Shown here: one piece after another, positions 1-11,569 of the stretch | How the letters are laid out: the number at the start of each line of letters is the position of its first letter | How positions within the stretch are numbered: position 1 is the stretch's first letter | NCBI GenBank assembly: GCA_016808115.1 | Contig: JAEQBH010000734.1 | Location: forward strand, 496,001-560,000 | DNA length: 64,000 nt | Reading direction: 5' to 3' | DNA from: Tetrastigma voinierianum | Lineage: Eukaryota > Streptophyta > Magnoliopsida > Vitales > Vitaceae | Program-made: the position numbers and the translations under genes | The notes under the pieces: model-generated | Databases searched by the model: none | Seen by the model: only the letters and a program-made list of their open reading frames with translations | What the model was told of the DNA's origin: nothing

Positions 1-248
1 GAGAAGTTCTCTCTAGGTGAAACACCCTAGGCATAGACTTTAAGGAAAAGCTTGGAAATTAAGAAGGAGCATTTGGAAGAAAAGGAGATGGGGCTTTCAC
101 TCAAAATCGTTCATTCTCATACTCTTCCTTTATTTCTCTTTATTTTGATGGTTTTCTTCCACTTAGAGATGTTTTAGTTTTATTTATTGGTTTTTGTCTT
201 ACCCTTGCTACATTCGAATGGATTAATGGTTAATTACATTTTCATTCA
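1..248. other. Left flank outside the copia element, unassigned
   Basis: AT-rich sequence with T-rich stretches. I see no convincing coding region, LTR or RNA gene here. It ends where the copia LTR terminus begins (TG at 249, reading the LTR in reverse). The five bases before that border, ATTCA at 244-248, would be one copy of the copia target duplication. Its partner would lie to the right of this window, so this cannot be tested here. Confidence 0.5.
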
Positions 249-1140
249 TGAAAGTTCAATTTGACTTAGCAACCTAAAAATAGAGGGCGAGTTGGTTCTT
301 TCTCAAAAACTTTTTACTGGTTACAAATCTTTAATTTATTGCAAATAACAATAAATTAAAGAGATAATGATAGAGAAAAAACCAGATTATAAGAGAGTTC
401 GGCACTCTGCTTCACGCCCACTTCTCCCTCAACCTTCAACTCCATGAGAGGGTTCCACTAGTGGTAAGTCTAACCCAAGCTTCTTTACACTGATTATGGT
501 CTAATGGACACCTCTTCAAGCTATACACACTCGAAGTTCCAAGCTCCAAGCTCCAATCCCGAGCTTGATTACACTTGGATTATGGTTCCAATTGGATCTT
601 CACAAATCCTTCAAGTTATACACACTTGGAGATTTCTCACTTAAGCACAATGAGACACTCTCTCAAACTCTCAAGATATTTCAATTACAACTCAAGCTTT
701 TTATCAACACAAAGGTGCACTCTACAATATGCTCATGTAAATGAATGCACTCACAATCTTAGTTTGAGAATTGATTCACAAGAGAAATGATGTTTGTGAG
801 GATATACAATAAGTTTCATATCCAACAAGTGATCTCTACACTTTATTTGGCAGAGAGTGGAACTCGATCACTTAAGCCATCAACCGTCGACGCCATTATA
901 CACTAATCGTTATAGACGTTATACACAGAAATGTTACTGTTTTATAACCATTGGAATCCGACCATTGGACCAACCGGTCAACCATTTCACACAACTGGTC
1001 GACGGTTTCATCTTCTAGATTTTGGATGAGCTATTGCATCCAACTGGTCGAGTCTCACAACTCTTCTAGTTCACAACTGGTCGACCGTTTCACCCGGTCT
1101 ACACCTGTCGGTCGACCGGTACTGTTCACAAGAACGAGAC

Positions 1141-1183
1141 CGTTTTAGGTCTTCCACAACCTCTTTCAAGGTTCAAAATCATG
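1141..1183. repeat. 43-bp perfect direct repeat, copy 1 (copy 2 at 1236-1278)
   Basis: The 43 bases at 1141-1183 recur exactly at 1236-1278, a period of 95 bp, inside the copia LTR. Between them are two copies of a short GCACTGTTCAC-like motif. Exact identity in otherwise heavily diverged DNA suggests a recent local duplication. Confidence 0.85.
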
Positions 1184-1447
1184 CACTGTTCACACATGCA
1201 CTGTTCACTCACTTGGTATTATTCATCTAGTCGATCGTTTTAGGTCTTCCACAACCTCTTTCAAGGTTCAAAATCATGTTTGATTTTATTTAAAACACTT
1301 CTAAACCTTAGATAAAAATTAAAGCTCATTTCAGCATTATTAAGTCTAAGGTTTTATGCTTTAACTCTAGTTTTCAAAATATATGCAATTTAGGATTTGA
1401 AAATCGAGTTTATGAGTAAATTCATGATAAATGATGATATCCTAAGG

Positions 1448-1452
1448 TGCAC
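1448..1452. repeat. Target-site duplication TGCAC, left copy
   Basis: TGCAC directly precedes the family-A LTR start (TGATGAGCTT at 1453). It recurs at 21108-21112 directly after the LTR end ...GTTAACA. A 5-bp duplication is the normal footprint of a Ty3 integrase. This pair shows that 1453-21107 is one insertion even though its two parts are 17 kb apart. Confidence 0.85.
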
Positions 1453-3546
1453 TGATGAGCTTAAAAGTCATCTATTTTCAGTCCATTTTTTTGATTGATT
1501 TTTTATATAAAAAGACTGATTTATATGCAGGAATATGGAATATTTTCACCAAATCGCGGCAAAGCAGGGAATTCAAAAGAAAGCCAAAATGCAAGAAAGG
1601 AGGTAAGATGACTGAACAAAGATCGGGTCTATCTGGCTGAAGGAAGTTATGCCAGGAGAGGCGCAAAAAGGATTAAAAGATTTGATGTCGTAGCTTTTCA
1701 AAGAATCAAAATACATATTAAGGTTGCAAACTATAAAGCCCGCAAATGAAGCGACCAAAGACAAAACGAAATGGGCGGAAAGGAACTCCAAGTCAAGCAA
1801 ACTGTAAATTTGGATGAAGAAGAAGATGATGTCGCGACATCATTAAGAGGTCGCTGGCACTAAACCCAAAGACAATGGATAATGAGGTCGCACCAAAAAG
1901 AAGTCACGAGAAGAGAAATAATTGATCGAATATTTATGTCGCTGAAGACCGATGCGCTGCAACATCGCGATCGAATCGTGGCAATGCGATAATATGTTCA
2001 CATAAGGGAGGTCGCGACATAATCAACTAAAGAGAGAAGGTCGTGACATCATTTAAATGGTCGCTGGCATTAGTCAAGACCGAAAAGAAGGTTGCGATAA
2101 GACTGCTTTCGTCACGACATCAACTACACATGGGAGGTCGCCACCATTAAATGCCACGAACAACAGGCTGGGGCGGAACATAGGTCGCGATATCATAAGG
2201 AGGGCCGCAACATCCTCACGCAGAAAGACCATAAGGTCGCTAAAACATTGTGACGCCGCGACATCAAATACAAAGAGGAGGTCGCTGACTTCGTAAGCTG
2301 TCGACATCATATCCAAAGACAGTAAAGAGGTCAGCGACAAGAGCCGCCGCGGCGCATTAGTTTCCTCACCAAAGACATGTCGCACTCAAAAGTCGGGCGC
2401 TTCGCGACAAAGACCGAGATAAAGAAGGTCACGACAAGATCATGCTGTCGCGACATTATCAACTATCTTGGGCGATTAGCTGATCCAAAAGAGGTACACA
2501 TCGAGTGGGAATGACTTGAGGAACCACAACAAATACCACAGTTTGCCCTAGGCGCGTCTTGGCGACAGAAAGAGATGCGGGTTCTTTGAAGAGGCTCCTG
2601 CTATTTTAATTTTCTTTGCCTTTTAATTTTTTTAGATTAGTTTGCATTTTAAGTTTTTTAAAGTTGGTTTGAGCGTTATTTTGTAAGGTTGTGGCGAATC
2701 TGATTATATTTCTTAATTGCGCTCTGGACATTTGAATTCAGACAATTTTGGATTTAATTTACAGTTTACAGGACTACCGGTGGTTTTCTTGATCAGGTAA
2801 GCCAATGTATGGTGTAATCGATGATTTAGAAACCCGGCTCCCATTGAATTAGCGCTATTGGCCAAATTATCTTTCTGATTTTATTCATTATTCTTTGACG
2901 GTTTATAAATCGACTTGCTTTGATTTGCGTGTTTCCGAGGAATTGATCCCAATGTCGGTCTCTATACCCATATGGGGTTGTTCAAAGCTCTACAGACTCG
3001 GGGCCCTCTAGTGACACGTAGAAGGCATTCACGAGGTGATGAACAATTTAAAAGTATGAGAACTGATATTGATGATCCTAATGTGCTTTCTGATATGGTC
3101 GTCGTCATCCTCTTCTCACTTGAAGCAGGAATGAGTTGGAGTGAGTTATCAATTTAAGCATGCGGAGAGTTCGCCTCAATTCGAGATTGTGAATTCAATC
3201 CCGTGTGTGATGCAATCAAGGAAAAGAATGAGTTGTTAATTTTGAGGAAGAGGAACCGATTATAGTGTAAGCCCATGCAGTGACTATCTGAGGAGCTAAG
3301 GTTTACAGTCCGTATTTATGGGTATGAAGTATTGAAAGAAAATGCAGGAAGCAGGCTACCCCGGATTAAAGTAGTTATCAAGCCCACTGTATTCGAGAGA
3401 AATGGTGAAGGTGAGATGATGAGCGGTGTGGTTTGGAGAGATCCAAGAGCACCTTATCATATTCCTGGACTAGTTTTAAAATGCGTGGATTTCGAGAGAA
3501 AGCAAGGGTATCATACAAGAATTTGTAGCAATTGATTCTTCACAAT
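1453..3546 (+). mobile_element. Family-A solo LTR, left part (Ty3, tRNA-Asp type)
   Basis: Begins TGATGAGCTTAAAAGTCATC, the same start as the two LTRs of the family-A element at 30206 and 36526. It shares their internal landmarks: a dense cluster of TCGCGA palindromes, then a T-rich stretch, then tracts comparable to 31640-32150. Element R1 (3547-20658) interrupts it, and the right part is at 20659-21107. Its own length is about 2.54 kb against about 2.60 kb for the paired LTRs. No internal region belongs to it, so it is a solo LTR left by LTR-LTR recombination. Confidence 0.8.
1825..2460. repeat. TCGCGA palindrome cluster in the family-A LTR
   Basis: Multiple copies and near-copies of TGTCGCGACATC and related GGTCGC / GTCGCGAC motifs at short irregular spacing. 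The same cluster is in the other two family-A LTRs (30450-31080 and 36780-37410). Copies occur in both half-site orders, so single-strand foldback is possible. Overlapping open frames of 79-103 codons on both strands arise from this repetitive CG-rich composition and are not genes. Confidence 0.75.
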
Positions 3547-4808
3547 TGATTCGATTGCCACGGTAAATTTGTTAAAATCAGCAAATTATGTACCTAAGTT
3601 CCTCCTCTGTGAGTGAGTGACTCTTTATGATATAGTGGTCGAGATTCGAACACGGGGATAGGTTTTCATCCCAAGAATGATCGTGTAGGTGTAAAAGGTA
3701 AGGCTTTCTATTTGGACTTTTAGATTTGCTTCAAAAACAGTGATAGGTTGAAAGCGAGAAATTGTAAGCGAAAGTGAAGTGTGAAAAAAATTAACTTTGA
3801 AGATTTAGGTCTGCTTGGTAAATTAGAATTAAGCAAGTGTCCTCGGGTTTGTATCCTCGCGTTATGACCGGCCTTCGATTACCAAGCGCCAACCAGATCT
3901 ATGTTTAACTAGCAAACCTCACTCTAACAACAACTCCCATTGGTCGGCCACGGTGGCATGCGGCTATGGCCCCATACTGGAGTTTGAAACCACAGCATTA
4001 AATATCGTTTCGAGGAAGGCTCGTGAGACCAATCCCAATGAACCTTGTGCATCACAGCAATAAGTATGCCTTTGTATCCTAAAGCATGGAAGTATTGGCC
4101 AAGTGATAACATTCAAAGCTATTCAACCTAATTTGAGAGAAGATGAGGACCATAATCTGATTACTTGTGACTTTACGATTACAAGAGGAATGACATGCAT
4201 ATGCCATGACCAGGCTAGCTTCCTTATGCTTGAAGAGGAGCAGCGAGCATCTCTTGAGTTGTCATCCTCGAGAGGGGTGTTTGGCCTAAGTAAGGCAAAA
4301 GGAGAGAAGAGAGGAAAATAAAACCACAACAATTGAGACTTTATTGCAAAAATGGCTTTACAAGTCTTCTACCACAGTGCTGCTTGAAATTCTCTCTCTT
4401 TAATACAAAAAGAGGGGTTTATATAGGCCATATTGTGAAATACCAAAAAAGCCTACAAATTTGGCTAAGTTAAAAGGACAAAGAGAGTAATACACCAAAT
4501 TTGGAGTCGGTTGGCATTAAATCTGAAACATGTGAGGCGAGTGAATTTATTTAGGAGTGAAGAATTTACATTAGATAGAAATCACAAATTTATAGCGAAA
4601 ATAGGAAGATTAAGCTAAGGCTTGTAGTTTATTCAATTAAGCGGAATTTGCTAACAAGCGAAATTTTCTATGATCATGAAATCGTGAAATTAGCTAGAAC
4701 GTTACCTAGCGAAAACCACAGTGTCTGAAAATCCTGATTTATTTGAACTTACTAAGTACCCATTCAGCCTGAAATTTCGCAATCCCACAGTACCCCAATG
4801 GAGCTTAG
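3547..4808 (-). mobile_element. Element R1 3' LTR, part 1 (family B, reverse)
   Basis: Starts TGATTCG, the reverse complement of the family-B LTR end CGAATCA, inside the family-A solo LTR. It then runs backward through the LTR landmarks: a reversed AATAAA at 4340-4345, a reversed TATATAAA at 4418-4425, and degenerate GCGAAATTTCGC repeats from 4600. It is cut at 4808 by B1 and resumes at 14512. The two parts total about 1.59 kb, close to R1's 5' LTR (1.64 kb). Confidence 0.8.
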
Positions 4809-6403
4809 TGATTAATGTAAAGTGCAATTTTGAACCACATATTAGATAGGTTTGAATGCTTTGGCATTAATCATGTCATTATACCCAGTGAAGTGTTCGA
4901 GTCTTCTTAGTAGCACTTATGCCATTTAGAGAGTATTTTGGTTGTTTCTGAGTTTTCTTTAGAAGTTCAATATCGGGATGTATGATGATGAATCATGAGT
5001 TTGAACTCAAAGTGTGATATCAAGCAGCCCGAGAATCAATGAAAAGAAAGCCCAGAGGCTTGAAGTGAAAGAGGTGATGTAGTAGAGCCGGGGAGGCAGC
5101 GGTGAATCAAGCCGACGTGTTTTAGCTCAGCTGCAGAAAATTGACAGAGATTACAAGATTCAGCAGGGTTTAGCGAAATTTCGCGAGTTCGGAGGAATTG
5201 TGGTTTTAGAAATATGATTTCTCAATTTTAAGCTAGGCCTTCAATTCATCATGAGTACCATGATTTCCTTCTCAATTCCTTCAGCCTGTGAGTGCTTTGA
5301 CTTTAATGAGAATTTTCTATTTCTTCATGTGGTGATTTGTTCACTGACGAAATTCTTCAGATCGAAATTCACTTTGCCTCGTCATGTTTTATAATTAATG
5401 TAACCCGACTTCAAATTTGGTGTATTACTCTCTTGTCCTTTAACTTAGCCAAATTGTTAGGTTTTGGTATTTTCATGTATTGAGGTGGCTATCATAAACT
5501 CACCCTCTCTTTGCCAATCAATATAACAGAATTTTTGGAAACATGATTTGGGAGAAGAATTTGTAAGTTTTCATTTTTGTAAATAAAGTCTCGTATTTTA
5601 GTTAGGGGTTTTATTTTTCCTCCCTTCTCTCTCTCTTTCCCTTATTTTCTCGACCCAAACACCCCTCTCGAGGATGACCTTCCGAGATGCTTGGCTAAGC
5701 CTCCTTTTCTTTGAAGAGGGAAGGAGCTAAGCTTGGTTGTGGGGCATATGCATATTTGTCCTCTTTTATGCGAGAGTCACAGTGCTGTATTTATAGCCTC
5801 ATCTTCTCAAATTAGGGTTGAATAGCTTTGAATGTTATTGGTTGGCCAATACTCTCCATGCTTTAGGATACGATTGCATACTTATTGCTAGATCTACCAG
5901 CTGTGGTTCATTAGATGGTCTTTACGGGCCCTGCAAATGATATTTAATGCTAGGGTTTCAAACTAAAAAGGGCCATAGTACACGCTGCACATGTTGACTC
6001 AAATAGGAGTTGTTGTTAGGGTGAGGTTGCTAGTTAAACATAGATCGGTTATGCCGGAGACTATAGGTTGCTTGTCTAGCAGCGAGGATAAAACGAGGAC
6101 ACTTGTTTGCTACTAATTTACCCGAGTTAGTGACCTAAATCTTCAAAGTTAATTTTTTTCACCCCGCCGCTGCTGATTTTACAATTTCTCGGTTTTCAAC
6201 CAACTTCCGCATTTTTTGAAGCAAATCGAAAAGTCGAATAGAAAGCCTTACCTTTTTACACTCATGCGTATCATTCTTAGGATGAAAGCCCATCCGTGTT
6301 CGACCCTAGACCCCATCACTGCGGTAGCTTGACTACAGCGTGGTAGGAACAGAGTGTATATAAATTTTGTTGATTTTAGCTTAGCCTCTTGTAGCGCGAA
6401 TCA
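4809..6403 (+). mobile_element. B1 5' LTR
   Basis: Opens TGATTAATG and closes near GCGCGAATCA. It holds the family landmarks: a degenerate TATA position near 5489, AATAAA at 5582-5587 within GTAAATAAAGTCTCG, and a short GTGTATATAAATTTTG segment about 50 bp before the end. The 3' LTR at 12875-14511 matches it throughout but with many short insertions and deletions. Confidence 0.8.
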
Positions 6404-6404
6404 A

Positions 6405-6421
6405 ATGGCGTCGTTCTTAGG
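6405..6421 (+). promoter_or_regulatory. B1 primer-binding site, degraded (tRNA-Asp)
   Basis: TGGCGTCGTTCTTAGGGA stands where B2 has the intact TGGCGCCGTTGCCGGGGA, the complement of a plant tRNA-Asp 3' end. The first bases are kept and the centre is altered. In B1 it is probably no longer functional. Confidence 0.7.
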
Positions 6422-6640
6422 GATGGTGCCAAACTTACTAATGGTAAGTTGGAAATTGTACTTGTGATCAACATCCTGAGTGAAGGTAACCTTTTTACCC
6501 GCTTTTTGTCACTCGATTCTGCGAGGCGCCGGGTTTCATTACTGCGTGTTGCGGTACATTTACGCTTTAGTCGGTTTAATTTTTGTTATTTAACTTTCAT
6601 CTTTTTGCAAGCTCTTTGTTGTCTCTAAATTTTGTAACAG
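6422..6640 (+). other. B1 untranslated leader
   Basis: Short leader between primer site and gag, matching 54683-54913 in B2. No ORF or structured element stands out. Confidence 0.5.
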
Positions 6641-8160
6641 GTGTTTATGCAACAGTGGGATAGAGACACCTCATGTAGATTGCATAGGATAAGTACACAA
6701 CTTGACCTAGCTAGTGAAGTCAGTGTACATACTGATACCATGGATCCCACATACGAGGAACAACAAGGTGACCGGGAACCCCATGAATCAAATGCTTATA
6801 GAACCATGAGGGATCACATCCACCCTCCCCAGAGTTAGTGCCCACGTCACAGTATCATTCCTCCTGAGAAGATGTAAGCGGTGAGGCGTATTGGTACCTA
6901 CTCCCCGCGTATCATGGTATGGAAGCGAAAATCCATACACTCATATTAGGGTTTGAGGAGGTTTGCACTACCTTTAAGGAAGGTATGATGGACATGGATT
7001 TGCTAAAGCTGACTTTATTTCCATTGACCACAAGAATGAGGCGAGAATTTGGCTAAACTGGCTGAGGCCTAAGACCATTCGAAATTGAAATTTGAGGCTG
7101 AGGCTGAATTCTTGAAGAAATTCTTGATGCTCATAAGACTAATAATTTGAAAAAAGACAAATTTATACCTTTGCGACTCATGATGGTGAGAGATTTTACC
7201 CGGTGTTGGGAAGATTTATGGAAACCATCGGTGCATGCCCACATCATGGGTTTGACACTTGGATGTTGGTGAGCCACTTCTATGGTGGTACATGTCTCAC
7301 GCCATGAGGCGGCTTTTTGGAAACCATGTGTGGAGGGAGACTTTCCTTCTAAGCAAACATCAGATGAAGCCATGGATTTTTTAAATTACGTGAGTGAGAC
7401 TTCTAAGAAGTTAGGATAGGCTAACTACTAGAGAGAGAATTGGATAGGATGAGATCACCGATCAACCAAAGGGTGGGATGTATGCCTTTGCCCGGAGAAA
7501 TAGAAATGAGAGCTAGGATTTCAGCCTAGCTAGGAAGGTAGAGGGCTTGAAGACAACGGCTCAAGAGGTGCATGCGAGTGATTGAAAATCCTACACAGTC
7601 CCGATCCCTTTACGCAATTTCCAATCCCACAATGCGCGGTATAACCATGTCCTATGGCCCAGCGAGTGAAGGATTTGATGTCGAGAATGTGCAAACAACG
7701 TAGGACAATTCAAACCCTAACAATCCAATGCTCCATATGGCAATACTTACAATTCCAATTGGAGGAATCACCTAACTGCTTGCAGGACCCAATGTGGTGC
7801 TTATGTACCCCAGGGTGCCCAGAGCCACAGGTTTGGTTCCCCCTCTCAACCACAACCACCACCATCCTCATCTCCTGTGGAGCAAGCCATATTGAATTTG
7901 AGTAAAGTGGTAGGCAACTTTGTTGAGGAACAAAAAGGAATCAATGTGCAACTGGCACAAGGATTGTCACGTAGAAAGTACACTTGAGATAAGAGAATAG
8001 ATGGAGCGAGGCAATCTCGACGGAAAATTGACGACCTACGGTATTCAATCCACCAAGATCAACAAGTTGCTAGAGGTACAAGAAGGGGAGGTTCCCTTCA
8101 CAAACACTTCCAAATCATAAAGGGAGTCATGAGGTACAGGATCATCCGACAATTCGGGGA
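6641..8160 (+). pseudogene. gag: Retrotransposon gag relic (B1)
   Basis: Translated piecewise across several frames this shows the plant Ty3 Gag (retrotransposon gag, PF03732-type) order. First comes a TMRDHIHPPRVSAP-like N-terminus near 6800. Next is a pre-core around 6940-7140 with pieces like EAEAEFLKKF. Then a core near 7140-7370 resembles the region before NHVW/TMCGG, and an NAPYGNTYN-like linker lies near 7720-7760. Stops and frameshifts occur throughout. Gag would form the cytoplasmic particle that packages element RNA. The ATG at 6641 matches the start region of the other copies. Confidence 0.7.
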
Positions 8161-8990
8161 ATGGATGAAGTTAGCATAATTGCACGAGGGAGTGGAAAGA
8201 GGTTGATCAGCACATGCGAAACACCGTTGAAAGAAGAACCTAGGCGAGGAGAAGAAATACGGTCGAGCATATTCTCTAAAGAGGAAGATTCAATGAAATA
8301 CCGCATACCACCTCCGTTTCCACAAGCACTTAGAGAGAGGTAGAGAAGGCGTCTCAACAAAGCGAGGGCATCTTAGAGTCTTAAAGTAGTGAAGGTTAAT
8401 ATACCTCTTTTGGACATAATCAAACAAGTCCACAACATGCAAAATTTTGAAAGATCTTTGCACAATCAAGAAGGGATTAGGCATTGAAAGAAACATTTCT
8501 CTGAACAAGTCAATGCCATAATCCAGAAGCAAATACTCTGTCGAATCTGAGGATCCGGGATCTCCCACAATTTAGTCAATATTGGTGGGAGAGTGCATGA
8601 ACAAATCATTGCTTGATTTAGAGACAGTGTGAATCTAATGACGTATTCGATTATCCTGGCAGTTAGGTCTAGGTGAACTTAAACCTACCGACATCACACT
8701 CTCATTGAAGTAGATAGATCGGTGAAAATCCCACTAAGGGGATAGTTGAGGATGTCTTAGTGAAGATAGACAAATTCTACTATCCGATTAGATTTTGTGG
8801 TGCTGACAACGACCCGATTGCAAGTGAACCCAATCATGTACTTAATCATCTTAGGAAGACCATTTTAAGCCCGGCGATGCAATCATCAATTACTTGGGAA
8901 TGGAGTCATGCAACTAACCTTGAGTAACATGACTTTGGAGGTTAAACATCTTTCATTTGAACAAACATGAGTTGCTAGAAAATGAAAATC
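8161..8990 (+). pseudogene. Gag C-terminus and aspartic protease relic (B1)
   Basis: An open segment at 8161-8343 carries DSMKYRIPPPFPQAL, the proline-rich linker before protease. A VKVNIPLLDIIKQV-like stretch follows in another frame. The protease continues as LGLGELKPTDITLSL near 8670, with the FYYP and NHV..I.LGRP regions to about 8990. The catalytic DLGAS site is damaged: only LDLE..V remains near 8610. In intact relatives this protease matures Gag. Nothing polymerase-like follows. Confidence 0.7.
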
Positions 8991-9169
8991 AAAAGAACTA
9001 ATAAGTTGTTTCAATTGGTCGGTGTGCGAAAGCAAAATGTCGAGGGTATTGCGAGGAGAGATCGATCGAAGATGAAAAGGTTTGGTCTTGCCAGCCAGCA
9101 TGACTATGAGCTAAGCGCTCGGTCGAAGCCCTCACGAGAGGAAGCGGATCAACATTTGGGCACTTGACA

Positions 9170-9534
9170 CCATGGAGTCAACCCGAGACTCTTGCATGGG
9201 TTGAGAGATCATTCTCCTTGATCCCCCTTGAGTAATTTTGGGATTGAACTGGTTCGGTGTTTTGAAGCAGTGCGGTTCCACCGGTACACACTTCTGTCTT
9301 AATTTAGTTAATTTAGTTAATTTCAGTTATTTTTAAAAAATTTTAACTTAGCAGTTTTCACTTTCTGATAATTTAGTTTGTATATTATAGTATTGTATAT
9401 TAATTTTAATTATAGTTTATATAATAATTTTACTTATAATATTTCTTAAAATATCAATATTTAATCTAAAAATTTTTTGAATTCTTGGGTGGTGTACTAG
9501 GTTTTGGGCCAAATTAAGCTAAAAATAGCGGGAA
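9170..9534 (+). other. B1 spacer between protease and extra ORF
   Basis: Starts with a block (near 9180-9290) that recurs in B2 at 57390-57480, followed by about 200 bp of very AT-rich DNA. In autonomous Ty3 elements polymerase genes would start here. None is present and the spacer is only about 350 bp. Confidence 0.6.
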
Positions 9535-11520
9535 TTGGCAGGGAGACTTTTCGAGTGCCCTGAACGAGAGCTGTTAAACTGGAGGTTTGTCCCAGTGCCA
9601 CTTCACATTCTCCTCCTCCAGCGAAGCCACAAATCTCCAGGCTTCTCTGCCCATGGTATCACTTATGTGGATTTCTTTGAGCTTTCGAGCAGTCACCGCC
9701 GTCATCGCCATGTAGAGTGGAACTACTGTTCACGATTGAGCCTTCATAGCACCGCGGAGTCTACGCCTGCGCATCCTTGCCACCCCAGTCACTTGCCACT
9801 TTGTCATCTCGGTTAGCACCATATAGCTCACGCGCGCTTTCCGGTCGTACGATGGCTAACTGCTTAGAACCATTACTAGCGCTCTCACCGGGCGAGTTCG
9901 ATGGCCGTGCCCTTAGTTCCCGGTCAGTCCACGGCGCGGTATCTTGCCGCCAGCGCCTGACCACAGGTTTCCGCGGCCTCTTGGTGGCTGCGGCCCGGTG
10001 AGCCACTGATTCATCGACGATTGATTATTTCGGTCGTCTTGAGGCCTCGGTTGAATCTGAAGCCTCGGTTGCATTTTGGTCAGGCCCTTATCGATATTTT
10101 ATTTGATCTCGGTATGGATTCGTACTCGAAATTGGGTCAGTGTTCGACCCGCTTGGGTGAGATTAGTTCACCGAGGAGGCCCGGCTCGGTCCGACTCGTG
10201 CCATCACGATCCAGGCCGTACGAGGGCCTCGAGGGAGTTCGTGCTATCGGTTACGGATGGGACCCCATGCCCCATCACCTGTACCTCAGAGGAGAGTTCG
10301 GAGTCCCAGGCCCTCCAAGCGGGCCCGCACATCGAGACCGAGCGAGTCATCATCCCACTCTCGGCCCGCGGTAGTCGCTGAGTCATCTGGCTGCGGAGGC
10401 GACTTCGCAACCTCGGTATCGCTGCCACCGAGGATTAGACGGCCATTGTTCGTAGGGAACCCCATTCCGGGGAATGTGCGACTCCATCACAGACCGTTCC
10501 ATCAGGAGTCGTACTACGACGTCCCACTTGAGGCTGATCCTAGATACCGGGAGTCCATGAGATTGATCGAGGATTAGTCGCTATTGCCTTTCATGACCCA
10601 GAGCGTGTTACTGCCACGAGTGGTACTGCGGGTTCTACCACTTTCGATAGCGTCTAGAGGATCGGCTAGTCGTGAGCTTCGGTTCGGTATTGATGATCGC
10701 GCGGAGTACTCGGGCGGCCGGAGTATTTCAGCGGCTCTTGGCTGCGTATACCCCACGCGTCTGATAGGTTCTGGTGCGGCCCGCCGCCTCGTAGGGAGAT
10801 GGTTCGAGCATTGGCGGAGACACCCTTCTTCGGACCCGGTATTTTACGGGAGGCGGCTCAGCCTCGGATCTTGTTGCTCGACCATGCATTGGCGAGCTTA
10901 TTTACGCGCTTCGGCATTGCGTGCACCGGCTGGGAGGAGCCATATTGGAGGCTCATCTGGATCTCGGGGGATTTTGGTTCAGTCCCTGCGAAATTTGGTG
11001 ATAGCACTCTCTTTGCGGTTCGAGGAGAAGGTCCATCAGAGGACCTAGTACGAGCGAACGTTCCGGCTGCGATCGCGAGGACTCTTTGTACTGGGTTCTG
11101 GAGCATATGGGATTCCCAGAGAACCCGGGATCGAGATGAGGTTGATGCCCCTGGTCATGTCGGTGAAGCGGGTAGTGGCTAATGCCCAGTATCTTCAGCT
11201 CTGCGACGGGACCGGAGGAGTACCCGGTCGGGAGGTGAGGACCTGTCTGGATGATATACCTTGCAGGCCAATCTGGTCGGTTCCTGAATGTACCTTCATC
11301 CCCTCCTCCCTGATACATCGGTACTGTAGATACTCCGACCCGTCTGACCATTTTCATTTGCCGGGTCTGGTCATTACCCATTTCGAGAGGAATCGCTGGT
11401 GTGATGGATGCCCATACATTACCTTGTGTACAGATATTGACGTACGGCCGGGATCGGAGGCTGGCGGGTGTCACTCCCATGCTTGACGGATCATGACACC
11501 GCTTGGGCGCTCGTGTTCTG
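9535..11520 (+). pseudogene. GC-rich extra ORF relic (B1)
   Basis: About 2 kb of clearly GC-richer sequence than its surroundings, with many overlapping open frames. Frame-switched reading gives a coherent protein also present in B2 and R2. It has a serine/proline/arginine-rich N-terminal part (10260-10440), an RPLFVGNPIPGNVR-like segment (10437-10480), and YSLLPFMT (10578-10600). After an FGIDDRAEYSGG segment (10683-10715) come an REMVRALAE segment (about 10793) and a core containing LRFEEKVHQR (about 11016-11045). This resembles an uncharacterised ORF that, from general knowledge, accompanies gag-only Ty3 elements in other plants. The function is unknown. Confidence 0.6.
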
Positions 11521-11569
11521 ATCGAGAGAGAGGCCCACCATAGACGCGACCTCTTTGGATGTTTAGGTG

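Larger units (their letters stand above)
249..1452 (-). mobile_element. Ty1/copia (SIRE-like) 3' LTR, distal part
   Basis: Read on the minus strand this is the downstream part of a long LTR. Its terminus (reverse complement of TGAAAGTTCAATTTGACTTA at 249-268) matches the LTR end at 45773-45817, which is followed by an intact tRNA-Met primer site. The body has clustered CGGTCGACCGGT-type palindromes around 960-1125, which I associate with SIRE-like LTRs. It is cut at 1452 by a solo LTR and resumes at 21113. The two parts sum to about 1.48 kb. It has no coding role; short open frames across it are chance. Confidence 0.75.

Noticed and set aside
2057..2385. Overlapping 79- and 103-codon frames on opposite strands
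   Set aside because: Both lie across the TCGCGA palindrome array of the family-A LTR; the repeat composition explains the open frames.
10953..11480. 175-codon minus-strand frame
   Set aside because: Antisense shadow of the B1 extra ORF core (LRFEEKVHQR on the plus strand). No similarity to known proteins was recognised.
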